A stretch of DNA of 64,000 nt. Source: Neocallimastix lanati (nom. inval.) (Eukaryota; Neocallimastigomycota; Neocallimastigomycetes; Neocallimastigales; Neocallimastigaceae). A program made the position numbers and the translations under genes. The notes below the pieces were generated by a model, which saw only the letters and a program-made list of their open reading frames with translations, was not told the DNA's origin and searched no databases. This document shows positions 55,818 through 64,000 of the stretch, piece by piece (the stretch's first letter is position 1; each line of letters begins with the position of its first letter). The DNA is taken from the NCBI GenBank assembly GCA_016946835.1, contig JACVTC010000150.1, positions 321,501 through 385,500 on the forward strand, given 5' to 3'.

Positions 55818-58345
55818 TTTTTTGTTTTGTTTTTATATTAATTTTGAAATTTCAGTAAATTAATTCAAATTTTTTTTTTTTTTTTTTTTTTTTCATATAT
55901 TTTGTATTTAAATAAAAAATAATAAAATTTTATTAATTAAATTATTTATGATTATTTTACATTTAAAATATTGTTCACCTTACTTGACAAACTATTAAAA
56001 AATACTTTTCATTGTTTTTGAGATAAAAAAAATAAATAAAAATGAACATATAACGTATACTAATAATAAATAATTTATTAATATTATTTGGATTTTAATT
56101 TTTTTTTTTTTTTTTATTTTTGTTAAATTAATTTTGAAATTTCAATAAATTAATTCAAAGACTTTACAGATTTTAATTTCCATCATTTTTGTATTTAACT
56201 AAAAAATATTAAGAATTTATTAATTAAATTATTTATGATTATTTTACATATAACATAGTGTTCACGTTACTTGACAAACTATTAAAATTAACATTTCATT
56301 TTTTTTTTTTAAAAAAAAAAAAGAATATAAATCATAATAAAATAGTAATAAATAAAATATATGGTTATTATTTGGATTTTTCAATAGTTTTATTTTTTTT
56401 GTGTTAAATTGATTTTGAAATTTCAATAAATTAATTCAAAAATTTTACATAATTTTTTTCCATCATATTTGTATTTAACTAAAATATACTAAAAATTTAT
56501 TAATTAAATTATTTATGATCATTTCACATATAACAGTGTTCACGTTACTTGACAAACTATTAAAAAATACATTCCATTTTTTTGAGATAAACAATAAAGA
56601 AAAATAAATATAAAACATATAAAAAAATAATAAATAAAATATTTGGTTAATATCTGGATTTAGAATAGTTTTATTTTATTTTTGTTAAATTAATTTTAAA
56701 ATTTCAAAAAATTTATTCAAAGATTATACAGATTTTAATTTCCATCATTTTTATATTTAACTAAAAAATACTAAGAATTTATTAATTAAATTATTTATGA
56801 TTATTTTACATATAACATAGTGTTCACGTTACTTGATAAACTATTAAAAAATACATTCCATTTTTTTTGAGATAAAAAAATAAAGAAAAATAAATATTAA
56901 ACATAATAATAAATAATAAATAAAATATATTGTTATTATTTGGATTTTTCGATAGTTTTATTTTATTTTTGTTAAATTAATTTTGGAATTTCAATAAATT
57001 AATTCAAAATTTTACAAGATTTAATTTCCATCATTTTTATATTTAACGAAAAAATTATAAGAATTCATTAATTATATTATTTATGATTATTTTACATATA
57101 ACATAGTGTTCACGTTACTTTACAAACTATTAAAATTAACATTTCATTTTTTTTTAAAAAAAAAAAAAAAAAGAATATAAATCGTAATAAAATAGTAATA
57201 AATAAAATATATGGTTATTATTTGGATTTTTCAATAGTTTTATTTTTTTTGTGTTAAATTGATTTTGGAATTTCAATAAATTAATTCAAAGATTTTACAA
57301 GTTTTGATTTCCATCTTTTTTATATTTCACTAAAAAATTATAAGAATTTATTAATTAAATTATTTATGATTATTTCACATAAAACATAGTGTTCACGTTA
57401 CTTGATAAATATTAAAAAATACATTTCATATTTTTGAGATAAAAAAATAAAGAAAAATGAATATAAAACATATGAAAAAAATAATAAATAAAATATTTGG
57501 TTAATATCTGGATTTAGAATAGTTTTATTTTATTTTTGTTAAATTAATTATGAAATTTCAATAAATTTATTCAAAGACTTTACAGATTTTGATTTCCATC
57601 ATTTTTATTTAACTAAAAAATTATAAGAACTTATTAATTAAATTATTTATGATAAATTTACATATAACATATCACGTTACTTGACAAACTATTAAAAAAT
57701 ACATTTCATTTTTTTTTTAAAAAAAAAAAAAAGAATATAAATCATAATAAAATAGTAATAAATAAAATATATGGTTATTATTTGGATTTTTCAATAGTTT
57801 TATTTTTTTTGTGTTAAATTAATTTTGGAATTTCAATAAATTAATTCAAAGATTTTACAAGTTTTGATTTCCATCATTTTTATATTTCACTAAAAAATTA
57901 TAAGAATTTATTAATTAAATTATTTATGATTATTTTACATATAACATAGTGTTCACGTTATTTGACAAACTATTAAAAAATACATTCTATTTTTTTTGAG
58001 ATAAACAATAAAGAAAAATAAATATAAAACATATAAAAAAATAATAAATAAAATATTTGGTTAATATCTGGATTTAGAATAGTTTTATTTTGTTTTTGTT
58101 AAAATTAATTTCGGAATTTCAATAAATTAATTCAAAATTTTACAAGATTTAATTTCCATCATTTTTATATTTAACGAAAAAATTATAAGAATTCATTAAT
58201 TATATTATTTATGATTATTTTACATATAACATATCACGTTACTTGACAAATTATTAAATAATACATTTCATTGTTTTTAAGATAAAAAAATAAAGAAAAA
58301 TGAATATATAACATAATAAATAAATAATAAATAAAATATATGGTT
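55818..58345. repeat. ~283-bp satellite, nine tandem copies
   Basis: The marker TGTTCACGTTACTTGACAAA or a close variant recurs near 55972, 56269, 56536, 56821, 57106, 57390, 57667 (shortened), 57949 and 58230 (shortened), so the period is 268-297 bases. Each unit also has ATTTATTAATTAAATTATTT and TTAATTCAAA. Poly(T)/poly(A) lengths vary most. No coding. Confidence 0.9.
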
Positions 58346-58905
58346 ATTATTTAAAGCAAAATATATATATTATTTTTATTTATATAAAAAAAATTTAAAT
58401 AATAATATAAAGTATGAATTAATAAAAAAATGTAAAAATTTATATAACAATAAATAAAATATATATATATATTTTTATCAAAAATTTTAAATATAAATTT
58501 AAAAATAAAACATTAAATTAACACGAATATTTAAATTTAAACATGAACATGATCATTATTATTAAATTTTTTTATTTACATTAAATTTTTTTTATATAAC
58601 AATAAAATTTAATTACATTAACACAATTTTTTTTAATATTAGATAATTATATTTATTATATAAAATAAAATTAGTTTTATATAAAATATATTAATTTTAC
58701 ATATTATAAAAAAAATATTAGAATTTAAAAAATATAAAAAATATATAAAAATTTAAGTATATTAATTAAGAAATTAAAAAATATATAAATAATAAAATAA
58801 TAATCTTATTATTATTTTATCATGAAATAAAAATTATTATATGTGAATTTGTCTTTTTTTTTTTTTTTTTTTTTTTTTTATTTTTAATGTTTATTTTAAT
58901 TAATT
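58346..58905. other. AT-rich 3' flank of the minus-strand ankyrin-like gene
   Basis: Poly(T) of about 26 bases at 58855-58879; nothing else recognised. Confidence 0.45.
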
Positions 58906-59913
58906 CTAATTAATTATAATTTTTTTTTGTAAATAGAGTAAAAAAAATTTATTATTATTTTTAAATTCTTCAATTTCTTCGTTTTTTTTATTTAAAAGAA
59001 TTCTTTTATATAATTTTCTTTTTCTATTTAAAATTTGTTCAAATTTATTTCTAATCTGGATATCTTTATTTACATCATCATAATTTCCATTTTTGTAATT
59101 TGGGATTTCAATATTATTTTCAATAATTTCATGTAAGAAATGTAATTCAATATCATTTTCTGAATTTTTATTTAAATATTTAAATTGATGATCGAAAAAT
59201 TTTATTCCATTAAATTTTTCTTTTGATTTTTCATATTTAAGTAATATAGTTATTTCTCTAAATTTATTTTGTTTAAATAATTTGATATACCACATAAATG
59301 GTATATTAATTTCCTGCATGATGATTTTTTCTTTTTCTTTTTCTTTTTCAAATCTTCTTTTTTTTTTTTCCATATTATTATTTTTATTATAATTATTTTT
59401 TATTTCTTCGTTGAATAAAGTGATTTGTTCAAATGTTAATATAATTAAATTGAACTCTTTTTGAAAAAAAATTTCAAAATCATGACGACTAAATTTATAT
59501 TTATTTTTAACTAAAATTGAAATATTTTCTTCATTAAAATATTCATTATTAATTAAGTATTTTAATAAACTCATATTATTATATTTTCTATTAATATTAG
59601 CTCCTTTATTTGTTAGGAACTCAATTAATTCATATTTTTTATAAATAAATGAATATAATAGTGGAGAAATAAATCTATTATTTAAAAAATAACAATAATC
59701 TAACTGATTAATATTATACCATTTATATATATTTTTAATAAAAGAATCTTCACATCCATTTTTAATTGCAAAACATATTATATCAAAGTTTTTATTTAGT
59801 ATTTCATTTAAGGGAATAATAAAATTACTTAAAATCTCTTCTAAATTAATATAATCTTTTTTTTCAATATATCGTTTGATTATATTAATATTGTTATCCA
59901 TTTTATTGATCAA
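58906..59913 (-). CDS. Divergent ankyrin-repeat-like protein, paralogue of the gene at 54166
   Basis: An intact single-exon frame of 335 residues (start ATG at 59913; a second ATG at codon 5). Residues about 83-120 form the best ankyrin-like unit (SPLLYSFIYKKYELIEFLTN then KGANINRKYNN, SLLKYLINNE). A highly charged Lys/Glu stretch (KKKRRFEKEKEKEK) at about 183-198 replaces the Ala/Ser-type loop of the partner. The block INIPFMWYIKLFKQNKFREI (about 204) matches IEIPMELYLKYLDRKDYKKV of the gene at 54166, followed in both by an F-rich helix and Tyr-Leu-Asn. The two genes converge on the satellite. No membrane segment or signal peptide. Function unknown. Confidence 0.8.
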   Translation of the reverse strand: MINKMDNNINIIKRYIEKKDYINLEEILSNFIIPLNEILNKNFDIICFAIKNGCEDSFIKNIYKWYNINQLDYCYFLNNRFISPLLYSFIYKKYELIEFLTNKGANINRKYNNMSLLKYLINNEYFNEENISILVKNKYKFSRHDFEIFFQKEFNLIILTFEQITLFNEEIKNNYNKNNNMEKKKRRFEKEKEKEKIIMQEINIPFMWYIKLFKQNKFREITILLKYEKSKEKFNGIKFFDHQFKYLNKNSENDIELHFLHEIIENNIEIPNYKNGNYDDVNKDIQIRNKFEQILNRKRKLYKRILLNKKNEEIEEFKNNNKFFLLYLQKKIIIN

Positions 59914-61725
59914 TTAAAAGTTTAAAGTATATAATTATTGATTAAAAAATAATTTTTTTCTTTTTTATAATTAATAAAAATAATTTTGATTTCGTAAATA
60001 TATAAGTGTAAAAAAATTTTAGAAATATTAATAAAGTATATTTATTTCAATATTTAAAAATTTTAATAATTTAAAAATAAATTTAATTAATAGTTAAATT
60101 CGTTAATATACTATTTAAAGTTTTTAATTTCTTTTTATTAAGTATATATATTATTAAATTAATAAAAGAATTCTTAATAAATTAAAGTAATATAAAAAAA
60201 TTAATTATAATTATATATTATTATTTATAATGTAAATTATATAAAAATGAAAAAATATATTTTATATATAGATTAAAATTTAATATAATATTTATATCCT
60301 CTACTTAGTTATTACTAAAATATATATATAAAATCATAATTAAAATATTTATTCTTAAATTAAAATAATAATTTTTAATGAAATTAATATTATTATTATC
60401 ATTTATAATTAGTATTATTAGCATAATATTAATTATGATCTTTATTTTATTAATTATTTATAAAAAAAAAAAGCAAATAAAAATGCTTATATATTTTTTA
60501 TATTATATTATGTTAATTATAAAATATTTTTTTAACTTTTAGTTTTAATTTAGTATAAATTTCTTCTTAAAAAAAAAGAAGAAAACAAATCAATAAAAAA
60601 TTAATAACTAATAAAAAAACGAAAAATGATTAAAAATAAAAATAAATAAAATTAAAAAAAACAATATATATTAAAAATCATTAGCATACAAACAATTTTT
60701 TAATATATAATTTTTATTTGAAATATAAGTACTTATATTCAATAATAACAAATGATAAAAATATAAACACTTGAAAAATAGATATGAAAAGCAAAGTATA
60801 ACAATCCTATAAAAAAAGCTAATTTTTAATTATAAAATGAATTGAAGAAGGTTTATTTGTAAAAAAAAAAAACTAAATATTCCAAAGGCTTACCAATAAT
60901 ATTTTACTTTATGATAATAAATCAAGCAAAATTAAGAATGATTTGAATTATTTTTATATCATAATTTCTATTTATTGAATTATTAATTTATCTATTATAA
61001 GATTCTAATATTTAGTATATAACTTCAATGAAAATTAATTTTCAAAAAAGCATTTATCAAAAGATAGTTTAGTACAATATATAAATGATATATAATTTAA
61101 ACTAATACTATCGAAATGAAATAATAGTTATTAAATATTAAAAGCATAAGGAATATTAATACATTTATTAGATAATAATTCGAAGTCCCAAATACATTTC
61201 TCTCTATTACATTTATTTAACAAAATGAAATCATATATATAAATATAGGTGATATATTTTATTAAATAACTATTTTTATTGAGAAATACATTAAAGGGAT
61301 TTCTAAAATTATAATACGATAAAACCCAATTTGCTTTTCATATAGTAGAAATTTCATAAACACAAGTAGATTTAATATAAAGGATAAAAATTAATGATTT
61401 ATATATATATAATATTTAAATTATAAATTAAAAATTTAATTTTAATGAATAAAACATATTTATTATGCAAGTTATAAAATATTTTAAATTTGTATAATAA
61501 TTAAATATATCAATTAAAAAATTTTTATTATAAAAATAATAAATAAAATTTATAAATTTAATTTATTTAATACTAAAATAATTATTAAATAATAAAAAAA
61601 AGTAAACTCATTTTATATAAAATTTTGTAAACAATATTAAATTATATAAAATACAATTATATTATTTACTATTAAATATGTTTTATTAATTAATATAAAT
61701 TTATTATTTATAGAATATAAATAAA
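59914..61725. other. AT-rich intergenic region
   Basis: No frame of interest, no RNA gene and no repeat family recognised. It includes the upstream region of the minus-strand ankyrin-like gene and the flank of the copia element. Confidence 0.45.
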
Positions 61726-61902
61726 TGGTTAACAAAGATTTAAAGTACAGAGAAAATTACATGTATTTATATTTAATTGTGGCTTGTTCTAGATACATAT
61801 TAATTTATATTTAATTTATAATTACAATGTATTTAATATAATTTAATTTAATATTTTATTAAACCTAAGCTAGAATATAACTTTATATTAATAAAGTTAA
61901 CA
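61726..61902 (-). mobile_element. Probable 177-bp 3' LTR of the Ty1/copia element
   Basis: On the minus strand it begins TGTTAAC directly after the polypurine tract and may end GTTAACCA at 61726. That gives near-inverted ends and a length normal for copia LTRs. ATATAAATACATG lies inside. A 20-bp palindrome (AACTTTAT/ATAAAGTT, 61880-61899) is next to the TG end. Without the 5' LTR the inner end is an estimate. Confidence 0.5.
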
Positions 61903-61914
61903 CTCCCCCTCAAA
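61903..61914 (-). promoter_or_regulatory. Polypurine tract of the Ty1/copia element
   Basis: TTTGAGGGGGAG on the minus strand, 10 bases after the pol stop and adjacent to the LTR. It would be the primer site for second-strand synthesis. Confidence 0.7.
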
Positions 61915-61923
61915 TTAAATTTT

Positions 61924-64000
61924 TTATTTTATAAAAATTTTATTTGTAAAATTAGTTATTTTGTTTCCATTAAGGTTTTTGGTTAATGGATCGGCCAGCA
62001 TATCATTTGTACTAATATATTTTAGTTGAACATTTTTATTTAATATATTTTCATTGTTGAAATGGTAGCTAACACTAATATGTCTAAGCTTTGGATTTAA
62101 ATGACCTGCTTCAATGCTACTTTTGCTTGCTTCATTATCCGTGTATATGTCTATAGTTTCAGTTTCTCCAAATAATTCATAAAGTAGATTTTTAATTTGT
62201 AATACTTTCTTAATACATTCTGTAGTACTTAAATATTCAGCTTCGGCAGTAGACGTTGCGACAGTTGTTTGTTTTTTAGAATACCATGAAATAGGATTTG
62301 TACCCATTAAGATAATGTGTCCTGAAGTAGATTTTCTATCATTTGGATCACCGGCAAAATCTGAATCTGTATGTGCATTTATTTTACCTTTACCGTCATA
62401 TCTTATTTTATAATGTTTTGTTCCATTTAAGTATTTTAATATTTTAATAGCTTTTTTCCAATCGGCTTGAGTTGGATTTTCTGATTTTCTAGCGGCAAAG
62501 TTAACAGCAAATGCAATGTCTGGACGTGTGCATCTTGCAAGATAAATTAAGGATCCGATAATACTTTTGAATTTTATTTTGTCAACAGGTTCATTATCTT
62601 CATTATTTTCATTTACTGAACATGGTGATTTTATTTTCTTTTTATTATTTATACTATATTTATTTAATAGATTATCAATGAATGCTTCTTGTGAGATATA
62701 AATATCATTATTTTCTCTTTCTATTTTGATTCCTAATATGAAGTCAGCAAATTCACATTTTGATACCTTAAAGTTATCTTTAATTCTTGAAACAATTCTA
62801 ACAATTTCGAAATTTTCACCTATAATTAGCATATCATCAACATAAAGTCCTATAATACAAGTTAGTTCTTCCTTCTGCTTTTTAAAGAAAACACATGGAT
62901 CAGTGGTGGATTGATGAAATTTGTTTTCGGTTAAAAATTTTGTAATGGTTTTATTCCACTGGCGGCCTGATTGTTTAAGGCCGTACAATGCCTTATTTAG
63001 AATCCAATAGCCTTTACCGTAGTTTTCATCGCCGTAAGGAATTTCGGTGTAAATTTCTTTGTCTAAGGCGGCGTTTAGATAGGCAGATTTAAAATCTAAT
63101 TGATAAACAGTCCATTGAAATTGAGCAGCAAAAGCGAGAAGTAATTTTATACAATCAACGTTTAATGTCGGACTATATGTAAGTTCATAATCGATACCGT
63201 ATCTTTGAGCAAAACCTCTTGCAACAAGTCTGGCCTTTCTTTTAATAATTTTATTATTTGCATCCTTTTTAATTGCAAAAACCCATCTTGTAGAAATTGG
63301 TTGTTTTCCTCTTGGTAATTTTTTAACAAAAGTCATTGTATTATTATCATATAAATTTTTGAGTTCTTCTTGGATAGCAATATCCCATTCATCGGCATGA
63401 TCACAATTGAGAGCTTTTTGATAGGTTTTCGGAACTTCTTCATTTTCAGTTTCAATAGTATTAATTAAATTATCATTGTTGTAATTAAAATTGTTAGGAT
63501 TATTATTATAAGAAATAATATTATTATGATTATTATCATTATTGTAAATATCAATATTATTATTATTAATATTAGGTTTGAAATGTTTAATAATATTATT
63601 ATTGGTAAATTTGGATTTCCTTTTATTATTTCTATAAATATTTATGTTATTATTATTTGAATTATTATTAATAAAATTATTAATATTATTATTATTTTTA
63701 TCTTCTTCTGATAAAAAATTTTTATTAATAAAATTTTGATCATTTTTTGAATTAAAATTTTCATTAATTAAAAATTTTTTATTATTAGAATTTTGTATAT
63801 AATTTGGATTAGAAAAATTTTTGGTGTTGGAAAAATTTTCATTGGTTATTGAATTGGTATTTGTATTTTGATTAAAATTTTCTAAATTTTGATTAAATTC
63901 AGAATTTATTGTATCAGAAAAATTTTTACCATTGTATTGAATTTTTGAGCCAATAAGATTATTGTTATTAGAATTAATAAAATTATTTGAAAAATTTTTA
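61924..64000 (-). CDS. Ty1/copia Pol: Asn-rich linker, reverse transcriptase, RNase H (5' end outside the window)
   Basis: The frame is open from the right edge (first full codon at 63999) to TAA at 61924-61926; the ATG at 63336 is internal. The part from 64000 to about 63480 is an Asn-rich linker of the kind found between integrase and RT. Then VPKTYQKAL and the copia RT start: PISTRWVFAIKKD, KARLVARGFAQ, YQLDFKSAYLNA, LNKALYGLKQS, and catalytic LYVDDMLIIG. After it come IIGSLIYLARCTRPDIAFAV and RNase H (HTDSDFAGD, STAEAEYLS, IYTDNEAS, ADPLTKNL). All motifs are intact, so the element may be functional. Gag, protease and integrase would lie beyond 64000. Confidence 0.92.
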   Translation of the reverse strand, partial: KNFSNNFINSNNNNLIGSKIQYNGKNFSDTINSEFNQNLENFNQNTNTNSITNENFSNTKNFSNPNYIQNSNNKKFLINENFNSKNDQNFINKNFLSEEDKNNNNINNFINNNSNNNNINIYRNNKRKSKFTNNNIIKHFKPNINNNNIDIYNNDNNHNNIISYNNNPNNFNYNNDNLINTIETENEEVPKTYQKALNCDHADEWDIAIQEELKNLYDNNTMTFVKKLPRGKQPISTRWVFAIKKDANNKIIKRKARLVARGFAQRYGIDYELTYSPTLNVDCIKLLLAFAAQFQWTVYQLDFKSAYLNAALDKEIYTEIPYGDENYGKGYWILNKALYGLKQSGRQWNKTITKFLTENKFHQSTTDPCVFFKKQKEELTCIIGLYVDDMLIIGENFEIVRIVSRIKDNFKVSKCEFADFILGIKIERENNDIYISQEAFIDNLLNKYSINNKKKIKSPCSVNENNEDNEPVDKIKFKSIIGSLIYLARCTRPDIAFAVNFAARKSENPTQADWKKAIKILKYLNGTKHYKIRYDGKGKINAHTDSDFAGDPNDRKSTSGHIILMGTNPISWYSKKQTTVATSTAEAEYLSTTECIKKVLQIKNLLYELFGETETIDIYTDNEASKSSIEAGHLNPKLRHISVSYHFNNENILNKNVQLKYISTNDMLADPLTKNLNGNKITNFTNKIFIK

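Overview
The window is an extremely AT-rich eukaryotic sequence dominated by retrotransposons, satellites and homopolymer runs, with very few host genes. The composition, Asn-rich proteins, fungal-type TTAGGG tracts, small AT-rich introns, Ty3/gypsy, Ty1/copia and LINE elements, and divergent ankyrin-like and LRR proteins fit an anaerobic gut fungus (Neocallimastigomycota) best. This is an inference from style; no marker gene in the window proves it.

Layout. 1-4.94 kb: a LINE on the + strand (endonuclease, reverse transcriptase, poly(A) tail), broken by frameshifts and by a 775-bp solo LTR. 5.3-10.8 kb: a decayed + strand Ty3/gypsy element (LTR end, primer-binding site, hairpin leader, gag, frameshifted pol without integrase). 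10.8-13.9 kb: AT-rich DNA with two LTR-like copies that each carry a TATA box followed by the same hairpin. 13.9-17.75 kb: a minus-strand Ty3/gypsy remnant with an in-frame RT-integrase deletion, ending at a TTAGGG tract. 17.77-20.24 kb: a GC-richer minus-strand reading frame (LINE ORF1-like) closed on the other side by a second TTAGGG tract. 20.24-35.37 kb: one minus-strand LINE (RT gene at 33.6-35.4 kb, very long 3' tail) into which a tRNA-derived SINE and then a complete, young Ty3/gypsy element (21.9-30.8 kb) inserted. 35.4-43.1 kb: three satellite families and a 6-kb A-rich, C-poor satellite. 43.2-45.1 kb: the 3' part of a leucine-rich-repeat membrane protein gene with one LRR per exon. 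46.3-51.2 kb: a second, rearranged copy of the minus-strand LINE. 51.8-53.0 kb: pentanucleotide arrays. 54.2-59.9 kb: two convergent paralogous ankyrin-like genes around a nine-copy, ~283-bp satellite. 61.7-64.0 kb: a minus-strand Ty1/copia element that runs off the window.

The most unusual signals are: (1) a tandem array of five hairpins in the leader of the intact Ty3 element, with a constant inner stem and 2-nt bulge but outer stems that differ in sequence and still pair, plus a two-unit array at the same place in the other + strand Ty3 element; (2) a LINE ORF1-like segment bounded by interstitial telomeric repeats; (3) TATA-plus-hairpin (TAR-like) modules in several unrelated LTRs; (4) two fold-back rearrangements distinguishing the LINE tail copies, one an exact 36-bp inversion between perfect 18-bp arms; (5) a Cys in place of Gly in the protease active site of all three Ty3 copies. 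Statements of repeat copy number and homology are by-eye comparisons within the window; no database search was possible.
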